From NCBI RefSeq assembly GCF_013343235.1, contig NZ_CP040094.1, forward strand, positions 6,133,001 to 6,197,000: a stretch of 64,000 nucleotides of DNA, written 5' to 3'. The stretch is from Nostoc sp. TCL240-02. GTDB lineage: Bacteria > Cyanobacteriota > Cyanobacteriia > Cyanobacteriales > Nostocaceae. The translations under genes and the position numbers were made by a program. Shown in pieces: positions 1-8,642 of this stretch (positions within the stretch are counted from its first letter, which is position 1; every line of letters starts with the position of its first letter). The notes below the pieces were generated by a model, which saw nothing but the letters and a program-made list of their open reading frames with translations, ran no database searches and was not told where the DNA came from.

Positions 1-219
1 CAGATTGTAGGTGCGGATTTTGACCCATCCGTCCATAATAAAATACACAGAACCACCCCAGTCATTTTCTAGCAGAATTACCTGATTGGCTGGGTGAGTG
101 CGAGTAACAAGATGGATAAGGGCTGATTCCACAGCAGGTTCTGGCAACCCTTGAAAAAAGGGAGCGGAGGTGATCATCCAGGGATTAGCCTGTGCTTGCA
201 AGCTATATCGGTCTTCCAT
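1..219 (-). CDS. Crp/Fnr-type cyclic-nucleotide-binding regulator, N-terminal part (cut by window edge)
   Basis: The minus strand is open from an ATG at 217-219 to base 1, giving 73 codons of the N-terminus of a longer protein. The translation has the layout of a cNMP-binding (Crp/Fnr) sensory domain: a short leader, then APFFQGLPEPAV, a hydrophobic-acidic stretch VILLENDWGG, and SVYFIMDGWVKI, which matches the usual 'phage-lysis/YFI..G.VK' strands of the beta-roll. The C-terminal effector-loop and helix-turn-helix lie outside the window, so DNA binding is assumed from the family and not seen. A second in-frame ATG lies 14 codons further in and could be the true start. The sequence upstream, up to base 936, has no clear gene. 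Confidence 0.7.
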   Translation of the reverse strand, partial: MEDRYSLQAQANPWMITSAPFFQGLPEPAVESALIHLVTRTHPANQVILLENDWGGSVYFIMDGWVKIRTYNL

Positions 220-936
220 TACGACATTTTTATTGAAGCTGCTATGTACACACAACAAACAAGAGCGCCATTTCTAGCCTTAGTCATCAAAGCACAGCTC
301 CCTTTAAAAGAGAAAACTAAACTATGCTACATAAGAATACGACAAGAACCTTTTTCTAAAATAATCTTTACCTATAAGTTTAAACGGGGAAAAAGTTTTG
401 CAAAAAGTAGTTTATGGTCTGCGGTTGTATAGCTCAAGGGCTAGCTAACTGCAAACTTGTATTAGATGAACTACCGCACACCAACCACTAGGCGGTGTGG
501 TCAGGGCTTCTCGATTAATCACGAATAGCGAAGAGAACATCATAGTCCTATTGTCTTGCATTCCCTCCAAGGGCGGGAGTCATGATTCTCAAGACTCAAA
601 TAAATCTTTCTTTTGCGACGTGTACCTATGAGCTTGATTTTCGCTTACGGCATTGATATCAAGAAGTACAACTATACCAGAAAAAGAGTTTGTTTCCCCA
701 TGTTCATTTTCAAAAATGGGCAACCAATCAGTGGCAAAACAAAGCTTCTTAAACAAACGCTGACTGAAGATTGCCACGACTCCCAGTAATCCATAACATA
801 ATGACAGTGACAAGTCCAAGCAGAAGCTTTTGCCACTCAAAACTTCTCAGATGGGAGCTTACTTCCCCGCAGGGGTACGGTGACTGTAAATTAATTGTCA
901 CATAGTTGACATACGTTTTTAAGTAAGGTAATAAAA
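220..936. other. 717-bp gap with probable relic ends of an IS200/IS605-type element
   Basis: I see no convincing gene here. Around 455-515 a CCGCACACC/GGCGGTGTGG arrangement is followed by GGGCTTCTCGATTAATCACG, and around 560-590 a TTCCCTCC..GGGCGGGAGT hairpin is followed by TTCTCAAG. Both resemble the subterminal hairpins that flank IS200/IS605 (tnpB-bearing) elements in cyanobacteria, but no tnpA or tnpB remains. An open frame on the minus strand (589-840) has no recognisable family and poor protein-like composition, so I do not call it. Near 855-881 a small GC-rich dispersed repeat (GCTTACTTCCCCGCAGGGGT) occurs; a related copy is found inside the next gene at about 2641-2700. Confidence 0.35.
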
Positions 937-3900
937 GTGACTTCCAGTGCAGATGAAATTCAAAAGTTGATCGCAGACATTGACAACTTACTTGCCAGTG
1001 GTGGCAAGCGCTTGTCTAGATTTCTGCCTGGTCAAGGGCAGGAACCTAAAGAAGTTTTAGAACGAATTCGCAACTTCTTGGTGAGGCTCCAAGAAGAAGA
1101 AGCATTAGAGAGCGATATCCCAAATAATTCTTCTGAAGAACCGCGTTCGCCCTTAGCGTTGGCTCCGCCATCGCCTTTATTAACAAAATTTGTTGATCGA
1201 GGTTATAACCAGTATCCCCTACCGCCACTCGAATCCAATCAGGAACAGAGTCCTGTTGCAGCCGGACAATTAAAAAGTGAATTTTCGAGCTTGATAGAGC
1301 CATTGCGATCGGAATTAGAAGGGCTATTGCAAGAGCGAGCCACTCTCATACAAGAAATTAGGCAACTAGAGCAAAGGCGATTGCAAAACTATTCCTTAGC
1401 GCAACAGTTGACAAACCAAGATCAAATGATTACCGAGTTTTTACAGGTACTCATGAATCGGCTGGTGCCAACTGTAACCCCACTGTTAGCACAACCGGGG
1501 GAAAATTCGGCCATTTCTCCAGAAGCAACTAATCACGCCACCTCTGTAACTCAACCTTTATTAGAATCAGTAGACCGTGTAGAGCAGTTAACCCAGCTAG
1601 CGAGGGAGTTGGATCAACGCCTATTATCACTAGATGGGACTGTGAATGTAGTCTTTGAAGCACTACAGCGCAATATTAATACTTATTACGAATCACTGTC
1701 GCAAGCACTGGCAAGAATGCATAGCAAGGGAATGCAAGGCGAACAGTTGATGGCCAGCTTTCTCAACAATTTGACCCAGCATTTACAGCAACAATCCCCT
1801 ATTTCCCCGCCATCTTTGCTGAGGGTAGAATCTGAGATATCACCATCATTGCCTGAAACAACCGCGATCGCTGCTGAAGCTGGATCTCAAACCCTGGAGG
1901 CAATCCTGCCAGAAACTTCATCTCCACTCACAATAAATTCTGAGCAACAGAATACTACCCTCACAGAGGATCTAGATGCAGTGCTGTTGCAGCTTGGTAT
2001 AGACTCGTCTGAATCTTCCGAAAACCTGACCGAATTATCGCAAGATATTTCTGCATTAGTTGGTGATGAAGTAGACCAACTTTACGCCAGTTTATTTGGT
2101 ACTGGTGATGTTAATAACCCAAGTCTTGATGTATTGACAAATGACTTATCTGCTTCCACAGCCTCCCAATCAACGTTAACTATCGCTGAGAGTCCATCTG
2201 TCCCTCAAAACGTTGATTCTGCGGTTGTGACACCAGATACGGGTATTTCAGCTCAAGAGACTTTAGTAGAAGCCACAAATTTATTATCAGAGCCACAGGA
2301 AGAACTATTTTTTGCCGAGGATACTGAGCTAGATTTGCCTCTGAGCTTTTCTACACCACAAGCAGAAACTTCCCCTACGCAACTCGACACTCAGCCAGTT
2401 AGTTTTTGTGCAGAGGATACTGAGCTAGATTCGCCTCTGAGCTTTTCTACACCACAAGCAGAAACTTCCCCTACGCAACTCGGCACTCAGCCAGCTAGTG
2501 TTGATACAATTAATACGCTAACTGATCTATTGACTGGTGCAGGTAGTGAGCAGGAATTGCTGGAAGTATCATCCTTTATGGAGGATGGCACAAGTACAGC
2601 AACAGTTACTCCGAAAGCAGCAGAAATTGCTTTGGCATACCCCTACGGGGAAGCAAGCTACGCGCAGCCTCTCGTAGAGAAGCCTACGGAAGCTATCGCT
2701 CCACCGGAAATATTGAGCAAAAATGATCCGCCAGACCCTTTTTTAGATAACTACATTGCTGCTTCACCACAAGAAAACTTGCTTTCTGTTGAGTTAAACC
2801 AGACTCCAGTTGTGCCTGATATTTCTTTAGATGAAGAACAGTTGCAGCAATTAGATCGAGATTTGGCTAATTTTGATCAGCAGCTAAATTCTGATTTGCA
2901 ACCAGCTACCAATTTGGATATTGTCTCGGAACTAATTGATCAAACTCAAGACACAATCCCTACAAATTACCCTGAGTCGCAAACAGAAAATACCTCAACT
3001 GCGGATTTATCAAGTTTGACAGTTACCCAGGTAGAAACTGAAGAAAAAAAGGAAATCACAACTCCTATTCAAGACAGTTTTTTATCTTCAATTCCCAACT
3101 CCATCAACAATCCAGAAGTTTCGCCCAATGTTCTAGAACCAGTTTGGTATTTAGGAATTGATTTAGGTACAACCGGAATTTCTGCCGCATTATTAAATCG
3201 ATCGACTTTTGTTGTACATCCTATCTACTGGTCAGCAGAAAATCCGCCGGGAACAAGTTCCTTCCAGGAATCATTTCGTTTGCCAACAGAGGTTTATCTT
3301 CCTACAGCTTCTATACCCCAGGGTGAAAGTGTAAATATAGAAGTCAATGAGCAGACAGCACCTGCGGCTGTTGCTCAAGATAAAGCACCTGACCACTCGG
3401 TTACTCCGACAACACATAAATCAACAGCAGATTCGACAACAAATAACCTCTACTCGGCACAGTTGAAGCCCTATTTACAAGTAGCCATTCCCTATAAGAA
3501 GGAACGGCAAAAATGGGAACCCGTTTTACAATTAAATGAATTTTCGGCAGGGCCTTTAATTTGGGTTGTGCGATCGCTCTCTAAACTACTATTAACCCTC
3601 AAATCTGAAAAAACTTGTACTACCCCTCGTTTAATGGCTGCTGCTGTTGGGATCGGCGAACAAGATTTTCCGCAGATTATCAATAATATTGCTGGTGTGA
3701 TTTGCACCTGTCCATCTAGCTGGTCGGAACAATACCGCTTTAATGTGCGGGAAGCTTTACTGACCAGTAAACTCATCCAACATCCGCAGCAAGTCTTTTT
3801 TGTAGAAGAAGCGATCGCTAGTTTACTCCCAGAACTCGATGCTGCTAACGGTGAGCAAGTAAAATTAAGCCAACGTCAAGGTTCTCATCCGGCAAAAACC

Positions 3901-5079
3901 AGCGAACATCCGATTGTTGGTAACACTCTGGTAATCAACATTGGGACAACTGCCACAGAAATGTTGCTAGTTGATGTCCCAGAAAGCTTGCTGCAATTGA
4001 CATACAATGATTTCATGCTCCATAGTTTTGCTTATGCTGGCAAGGGAATTGAGCAAGATATTATTTGCCAGCTGCTATTACCACCTAAATCTCGGCAATC
4101 ACGCCCAGAAACACAAAGCAATCGCAAAACTACCAGCAGTAATCCTTGGCAATGGCAACCGTCAATTCCCGGTTTAGACCAAATGCGCTGGCAGAGTTTA
4201 GGGTTGGAAGAATTAGAACTACCGAGAGTCGGAGAACCAGATATTACCGCGCGGATTCGTCTTCAGCAGCGTCTAGAAAGTTCTCTACTGGGACAGGCGG
4301 TATTAGATGCGGCACTAGCTCTGAAGCTGATTTTGCAGCACCAAGAATCTTTTACCCTGGAATTAGCCGATCAGCAGTGGATTTTGCAGCGACGAGACTT
4401 AGAAAGCCAGGTATTTATCCCCTTTGTGCGCCGCCTGAACCGAGAACTCAACAAATTATTGGTAGCTCGTGGTATTCCGACAGAATCTATTAATCAAGCT
4501 ATCCTGACTGGTGGTGTGGCTTGTGTTGGGACAGTAAACCGTTGGTTAAGGCAAAAACTCCCCAGCACCAAGATTATTCAAGATTTATATCTTGGCGAAA
4601 ATGGCGCTCCTAATTGCAGTCGGGTTGCTTATGGTTTAGCGATGCTGCCTTTACATCCCCAGATATTAGATATACCCAGACAACAGTACACTGATTATTT
4701 CTTATTTACCGAATTGTTACGGCTGCTACCAGATCGTCCCTTATCTTTCGGTGAAGTTATCCAGTTATTTGAGAGTCGCGGAATCAACACTCGCACTTGT
4801 CAGCAACGCCTGCTAGCTTTTTTGGAAGGTGAACTGCCTTCGGGATTGATACCTTCAGTTATAGATTCAACTTGGCTAACCCAGAGTTCACAAGAAAATT
4901 CTGACTATCAGGCGATCGCCACAACACCACTTTTTGAAAAACAAGGGAGCCTCACCTATCGTCCCAATTCCCAACAACTGTTATATTTGCGTCGCTATCT
5001 AGATGCTATCAAGGCTAGTAATCAGCAATCATTAAAGGAACCATATACAGTGAATTTCGCCTTAGAGGTTCATTATTGA
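937..5079 (+). CDS. Large protein with disordered N-terminal half and C-terminal Hsp70/actin-like ATPase domain
   Basis: A 1380-residue protein from a GTG start; no strong Shine-Dalgarno is seen. Residues 1 to about 730 are polar and rich in S, T, E, Q and P, with predicted coiled-coil around 110-160. The C-terminal half has actin/Hsp70-superfamily ATPase motifs: phosphate-1 LGIDLGTTG at about residue 740, phosphate-2 INIGTTATE at about 1001, and adenosine-type TGGV at about 1190. This suggests a nucleotide-binding chaperone-like or cytoskeletal role; the substrate is unknown. Two insertions are visible in the low-complexity half: a 96-bp tandem duplication (2314-2505) and an in-frame GC-rich dispersed repeat (about 2641-2700). 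It stands alone; the next gene starts 440 bp away. Confidence is high for a real gene and moderate for the ATPase fold. Confidence 0.85.
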   Translation: MTSSADEIQKLIADIDNLLASGGKRLSRFLPGQGQEPKEVLERIRNFLVRLQEEEALESDIPNNSSEEPRSPLALAPPSPLLTKFVDRGYNQYPLPPLESNQEQSPVAAGQLKSEFSSLIEPLRSELEGLLQERATLIQEIRQLEQRRLQNYSLAQQLTNQDQMITEFLQVLMNRLVPTVTPLLAQPGENSAISPEATNHATSVTQPLLESVDRVEQLTQLARELDQRLLSLDGTVNVVFEALQRNINTYYESLSQALARMHSKGMQGEQLMASFLNNLTQHLQQQSPISPPSLLRVESEISPSLPETTAIAAEAGSQTLEAILPETSSPLTINSEQQNTTLTEDLDAVLLQLGIDSSESSENLTELSQDISALVGDEVDQLYASLFGTGDVNNPSLDVLTNDLSASTASQSTLTIAESPSVPQNVDSAVVTPDTGISAQETLVEATNLLSEPQEELFFAEDTELDLPLSFSTPQAETSPTQLDTQPVSFCAEDTELDSPLSFSTPQAETSPTQLGTQPASVDTINTLTDLLTGAGSEQELLEVSSFMEDGTSTATVTPKAAEIALAYPYGEASYAQPLVEKPTEAIAPPEILSKNDPPDPFLDNYIAASPQENLLSVELNQTPVVPDISLDEEQLQQLDRDLANFDQQLNSDLQPATNLDIVSELIDQTQDTIPTNYPESQTENTSTADLSSLTVTQVETEEKKEITTPIQDSFLSSIPNSINNPEVSPNVLEPVWYLGIDLGTTGISAALLNRSTFVVHPIYWSAENPPGTSSFQESFRLPTEVYLPTASIPQGESVNIEVNEQTAPAAVAQDKAPDHSVTPTTHKSTADSTTNNLYSAQLKPYLQVAIPYKKERQKWEPVLQLNEFSAGPLIWVVRSLSKLLLTLKSEKTCTTPRLMAAAVGIGEQDFPQIINNIAGVICTCPSSWSEQYRFNVREALLTSKLIQHPQQVFFVEEAIASLLPELDAANGEQVKLSQRQGSHPAKTSEHPIVGNTLVINIGTTATEMLLVDVPESLLQLTYNDFMLHSFAYAGKGIEQDIICQLLLPPKSRQSRPETQSNRKTTSSNPWQWQPSIPGLDQMRWQSLGLEELELPRVGEPDITARIRLQQRLESSLLGQAVLDAALALKLILQHQESFTLELADQQWILQRRDLESQVFIPFVRRLNRELNKLLVARGIPTESINQAILTGGVACVGTVNRWLRQKLPSTKIIQDLYLGENGAPNCSRVAYGLAMLPLHPQILDIPRQQYTDYFLFTELLRLLPDRPLSFGEVIQLFESRGINTRTCQQRLLAFLEGELPSGLIPSVIDSTWLTQSSQENSDYQAIATTPLFEKQGSLTYRPNSQQLLYLRRYLDAIKASNQQSLKEPYTVNFALEVHY
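2314..2505 (+). repeat. Tandem duplication of 96 bp (32 codons) in the Hsp70-like gene
   Basis: Two adjacent 96-bp copies (2314-2409 and 2410-2505) encode near-identical 32-residue blocks beginning AEDTELD and containing PLSFSTPQAETSPTQL. The copies differ at only a few bases. The period is a multiple of three, so the frame is kept. The near identity points to a recent duplication in the disordered region. Confidence 0.9.
2636..2703. repeat. Small GC-rich dispersed repeat inserted in frame in a coding region
   Basis: The segment contains CCCTACGGGGAAGCAAGCTA and CTCTCGTAGAGAAGCC, resembling Nostoc small dispersed repeats. It translates without a stop as YPYGEASYAQPLVEKP. Related sequence appears at 860-880, 11560-11590, 12540-12600, 27575-27610, 27735-27800 and 30420-30450. 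Confidence 0.55.
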
Positions 5080-5521
5080 GACCAGTACATCTCCTAGAAA
5101 TCAGGATACTATTCAAAATTCAAAATGCTTGTAAATATTAAATCTGAGCTGACTCCAGAACAACGGGATATTGTCTCAAGCCTGACAAGCTTGATTTTAT
5201 GTTGTTTCACAAAGGGTTAGTATTATGTCGTAAGCATTTTGAATTTTGCAAAGTACTACTAGTACTTAAGTATGATAATTTTTTGATATGTACGATTAGC
5301 AATAGCTTTTTTATTTGATGGATGAAAATACTGTAAATTTACAATCTATAACTTCAATTGGAAGATTCTGTAAACTTTGGGTTTTCAGTTTTTATATTGC
5401 TTAAATTTTGTGTATATTAACACTTGGTGGTAAAGACAAGAGCAGTAAAAATCGTCTATCAATCATCTCCACGTCTACACTACTGATGCCAAAACCCCTG
5501 TTATAAAATAAGTTAGACCTT
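5080..5521. other. 442-bp gap with a 17-bp inverted repeat spanning 5114-5248
   Basis: No gene is supported. CAAAATTCAAAATGCTT at 5114-5130 is matched by its exact reverse complement at 5232-5248, which delimits a 135-bp element that may be a small MITE or a decayed insertion sequence. The remainder, 5250-5520, is AT-rich and presumably carries the promoter of the sugar transferase gene. A short peptide frame within the element has no recognisable family. Confidence 0.5.
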
Positions 5522-6175
5522 GTGAATAATCTTTCTCTTTATTCAGTTAATTGTTCGCAACAGCCTTTACACCCTTCAACTTTAAGCGCAAGAAAACGGT
5601 TAATTGACATTGTTGGAGCCATTGTGGGGCTAATAATCACGTTTTTGGTAGCAATTCCTGTGGCGATTGCTACCTTTATTCATGAGCCAAGCCCAATATT
5701 TTATTCTCAAATTCGCTGTGGTTTGAACGGAAAAACTTTTCGCATCTGGAAATTCCGCTCCATGATCGTAGATGCTGATAAAGTCAAGCATTTGGTTAAA
5801 AATCAAGCCAAAGGTCACATTTTTAAATCTGTTGACGATCCTCGCATTACTCCTATGGGTAAATTTTTGCGGCGTACCAGTTTAGATGAATTTCCCCAAT
5901 TTTGGAATGTTTTGGTAGGGGACATGAGTTTAGTTGGTACTCGTCCACCTACTCCTGATGAAGTCAGCAATTACGACCCACATCACTGGGATAGACTACG
6001 AGTCAAACCAGGCATTACCGGAGAATGGCAGGCTAATGGTCGTTCGAGTATTACAGACTTTGAAACCATCGTCAAAATGGATATAGATTATCAACGCAAG
6101 TGGTCTGTAAGTTATGACCTGAGTCTGATTATTAAAACTATCTCGGTAGTATTGAAAAAAACTGGTGCTTATTGA
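5522..6175 (+). CDS. Bacterial sugar transferase (undecaprenyl-phosphate sugar phosphotransferase family)
   Basis: A 217-residue enzyme of the polyisoprenyl-phosphate hexose-1-phosphate transferase type (Bac_transf family; WcaJ/ExoY C-terminal module). It would load the first sugar phosphate on the lipid carrier at the inner face of the membrane to start a polysaccharide repeat. One hydrophobic segment lies at about residues 28-50, preceded by ARKRLIDI. Family signatures follow: WKFRSM, DDPRITPMGKFLRRTSLDEF, PQFWNVLVGDMSLVGTRPP and PGITGEWQ, ending in KKTGAY. The start is a GTG with no obvious ribosome-binding site. It is a monocistronic-looking gene facing an ABC permease. A second paralogue lies at 11855-12613. 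Confidence 0.88.
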   Translation: MNNLSLYSVNCSQQPLHPSTLSARKRLIDIVGAIVGLIITFLVAIPVAIATFIHEPSPIFYSQIRCGLNGKTFRIWKFRSMIVDADKVKHLVKNQAKGHIFKSVDDPRITPMGKFLRRTSLDEFPQFWNVLVGDMSLVGTRPPTPDEVSNYDPHHWDRLRVKPGITGEWQANGRSSITDFETIVKMDIDYQRKWSVSYDLSLIIKTISVVLKKTGAY

Positions 6176-6228
6176 ATTTTTCATTAGTCATTAGTTTTTC
6201 TCAGTGTTCCCTTATCTCTATTTCTTAT

Positions 6229-7116
6229 TCAACCCTTAACACCGCTACCAGTTTCTGTGGGTACAATGTAACGTTGTAAAAATAAAAATAGTAATAATAC
6301 TGGAGCGATCGCAATTACTGAGCCAGCAGCTACTAAACGCCAGTCAAGAGAAAATGTCCCTGCTAGCTTTGCGACTCCCAAAGGAAGAGTGTATAAATTT
6401 TCGTCTTGGATGACAATTAAAGGCCACAAAAAGTCACTCCAAGCACCAATGAATACGAAAATAGCTAAAGTTACTAATGCTGGGCGAACTGCTGGTAACA
6501 TCACATGCCACCACAAACCTAACTCCGAACTGCCATCCATTCGGGCGGCTTCTTCTATCTCTTTGGGGACACTCATGAAAGCTTGGCGTAACAGAAAAAT
6601 ACCAAAGGCAGAAGCCAAACTCGGAAAAATCATTCCTAAATAACTATTTCTCAAACCCAACTGGACTGTCAAAATATAGAGGGGAATCATCACGATTTGG
6701 AAGGGAATCATAATCGTGGAGACAATCGCCACAAAAATCCAGTCTCGCCCCACAAATGACAATCTTGCCAAGGGATAGGCAGCTAAAGCGCAAAATAGTA
6801 GATTTAAGCCAACCGTTAGCACTGATACCAAAGTGCTGTTATACAGGTATTGCCCAAAGGGTAGAGAGTTCCATACACTAACAAAATTATCTAGTGTCGG
6901 TTGACTAGGTAATAACTGTGGCGGCGACTGCAAGATATTTTCCGTAGGCGATTTCAAGGCTGTGCTAACTAGCCACAGTAAAGGAAAGAGCATCACCAGT
7001 GCGATCGCTCCCAACAGCACATACATTAGCAGATTTTGTGATCGTGATTTTTTCCAGTTCAGCATTTGATTACAAATTTTCCATTGTAATTCGACAATCG
7101 GGTTAAAGCAATTCAC
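6229..7116 (-). CDS. Carbohydrate ABC transporter permease, MalG type
   Basis: A 295-residue integral membrane permease of a CUT1-type sugar ABC importer. About six hydrophobic segments are visible, the first at residues 29-51. The EAA loop that contacts the ATPase reads EEAARMDGSSELGLWWHVML followed by P, and the ending YIVPTETGSGVKG is typical of MalG/UgpE relatives. The open frame starts at a GTG; an ATG 17 codons further in (7065) gives the more usual N-terminus. No partner permease, binding protein or ATPase is next to it, so the substrate cannot be read from context; such scattered sugar transporter genes are common in cyanobacteria. It converges with the sugar transferase gene. Confidence 0.88.
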   Translation of the reverse strand: MNCFNPIVELQWKICNQMLNWKKSRSQNLLMYVLLGAIALVMLFPLLWLVSTALKSPTENILQSPPQLLPSQPTLDNFVSVWNSLPFGQYLYNSTLVSVLTVGLNLLFCALAAYPLARLSFVGRDWIFVAIVSTIMIPFQIVMIPLYILTVQLGLRNSYLGMIFPSLASAFGIFLLRQAFMSVPKEIEEAARMDGSSELGLWWHVMLPAVRPALVTLAIFVFIGAWSDFLWPLIVIQDENLYTLPLGVAKLAGTFSLDWRLVAAGSVIAIAPVLLLFLFLQRYIVPTETGSGVKG

Positions 7117-7154
7117 CTAATTCTGTTATGGAATTTATTCAGGTATGAGTATAA

Positions 7155-7433
7155 TTAAGTTTCTTCACTTTCCGAACTCCCTAATTCTTCCAGTACATCA
7201 AAGAAGTCGTTCATTATTTTTGCATCAATTTCTTTTACATCACTCCATGTTTAACTATTATGAATAATATCTTGTGCCTCATAATAAGAAATACTCAAAG
7301 CCTTTTTTTAAATTCCAATTGATTCGGCTTTTGAATAATTACTCAATCTCAAGAACTTAATAACAGATTCTTTATCTGCGGATTCAATCAACATATTATT
7401 CAGCTTTTCAGTTAGTTCACTATCTTTATTCAT
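7155..7433 (-). pseudogene. Small hypothetical gene with two in-frame TAA codons
   Basis: The minus strand from ATG 7431-7433 to TAA 7155-7157 reads 93 codons in one frame, with two internal TAA codons. The peptide runs MNKDSELTEKLNNMLIESAD, continues with acidic and hydrophobic helical segments (SYYEAQDIIHN, WSDVKEIDAKIMNDFFDVLE), and ends SESEET. It looks like a small helical cyanobacterial protein, but I do not recognise the family. Because no frameshift has accumulated, decay seems recent. Confidence 0.5.
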
Positions 7434-7459
7434 GGTTTGTATCCAATTGTTAAAAACAA

Positions 7460-7490
7460 GATTCCTGACTTATTAGAGAAGTCGGGAATC
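7460..7490. terminator. Hairpin between the pseudogene and the catalase-like gene
   Basis: GATTCCTGACTT and AAGTCGGGAATC form an imperfect inverted repeat around a short loop. It lies downstream of the catalase-like gene on the minus strand. The same GTCGGGAATC hairpin recurs at 15070-15098, so it is also a dispersed repeat. Confidence 0.4.
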
Positions 7491-7595
7491 TGGGGCTTTC
7501 AAATTTCAATAATCAGATATAATTGCTAGAAACTGAGATACTGCACACACAGATGTAAAAGATTTATCTTGCAGTCTGAAGCTAATTTACAGAGG

Positions 7596-8633
7596 TTAAT
7601 CTTCAATTGCCACATAAGGTTGTGGTTCCCGCAAGCGTTGGGCAATTTGTTCTCGTCTATACTTTGCAAGTTCGCTATAAAGCCTCTTGCGAGAGAGATT
7701 TACACTTCCAACAGGCTCATGGTCTAGTAGTGTATGCCAAGGAGAAAACAGCAAACCCTCGTCTAAACGTTTGCGTTCTTCAAAGTCAAATTTCTGACTG
7801 AAAATGCGGACAGTTGCAACTTTAATAAATGGTGAATCTGATTCTTGCCATTCTATAACATGGTCTTCAATTGGCGTTTTTTCGTCATCTACATAAAACT
7901 GAATGAAGAAGTCAAAAGATGCTTCTTTACCTTCTTCAGTCAAATATTTGACTATTGCTTCCCGAAGGTAATTTTCTGATTCGGGAAGTGTTTCGGGTTG
8001 TTGTTCCGGCTGTTGAGATTTGACAGATAATTTTACAATGCGATTCCCAAACTTAAAGGGAGCCATGCTCCAATATTGAATTAAAAGCGGATTTCCTACT
8101 TTATTGCTACCAATTTTTTGCAAGATTGCAAAGGCATAACCAAGTTCCTGCAAACGCTCTGGGCTAAGTTGTCCACTCCCGGCTCTGGAAAGATCGGCAT
8201 AATCACGAACATCTTTGGTCAAGAAAATCGGATAATTGTTGAGGATAAAATCTTGAGTTTTTTCTTCATCATCCAGTACTTTTTGCCCGTCCACATTCAT
8301 GACCTTGATGGCGATACCCCGAACATCCGGCTGGCTGTCGGAGGTAAATTCACCACGCTTTTTAGGCGAACCACCACTAGAGAAACGAATCCATGCAGGA
8401 TAGGTTTGTGGTGTTTTAAACAAACCTACTCTTAAATTTTCAGGAAGATTCGGTTCAATAATAAACTCTCCTGCAAGGAGTCCATGACTTTTGCTATGAA
8501 TTTGCCGGAGGTCTGGGCCTGTTTTTTGTTGAGCTTGGAGGCTAGTTGCAATAATCTCGTCAATTATTGCTTCCTGCTCAGTGGTAGATGATGTTGGGTT
8601 AGTCATAAATATTTTATGATGTGTCTTCATCAT
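7596..8633 (-). CDS. Catalase-like heme domain protein
   Basis: A 345-residue protein resembling the small, heme-binding catalase-like family found in cyanobacteria (related to the allene-oxide-synthase-type catalase fold). Seen in the sequence: RQIHSKSHGLLAGEF, which holds the expected distal histidine; PAWIRFSSG; DVRGIAIKVM; and DFILNNYPIFLTKDVRDY, matching catalase strands that line the heme pocket. Near the C-terminus, SRKRLYSELAKYR offers the R..Y proximal-ligand pattern. It is shorter than true catalases (about 480 or more), so peroxidase or fatty-acid hydroperoxide activity is as likely as classical catalase activity. M1 and M10 are both possible starts. It follows the cyclo-ligase gene by 9 bp and is probably co-transcribed. 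Confidence 0.75.
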   Translation of the reverse strand: MMKTHHKIFMTNPTSSTTEQEAIIDEIIATSLQAQQKTGPDLRQIHSKSHGLLAGEFIIEPNLPENLRVGLFKTPQTYPAWIRFSSGGSPKKRGEFTSDSQPDVRGIAIKVMNVDGQKVLDDEEKTQDFILNNYPIFLTKDVRDYADLSRAGSGQLSPERLQELGYAFAILQKIGSNKVGNPLLIQYWSMAPFKFGNRIVKLSVKSQQPEQQPETLPESENYLREAIVKYLTEEGKEASFDFFIQFYVDDEKTPIEDHVIEWQESDSPFIKVATVRIFSQKFDFEERKRLDEGLLFSPWHTLLDHEPVGSVNLSRKRLYSELAKYRREQIAQRLREPQPYVAIED

Positions 8634-8642
8634 CCTGAACCC

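Noticed and set aside
589..840. 83-codon minus-strand frame near the left end
   Set aside because: No family motif and no clear ribosome-binding site; it lies beside probable insertion-element relics.
4146..4493. 115-codon plus-strand frame inside the Hsp70-like gene
   Set aside because: It is a shadow of the conserved ATPase domain in another frame, with an Arg/Ser-rich translation.
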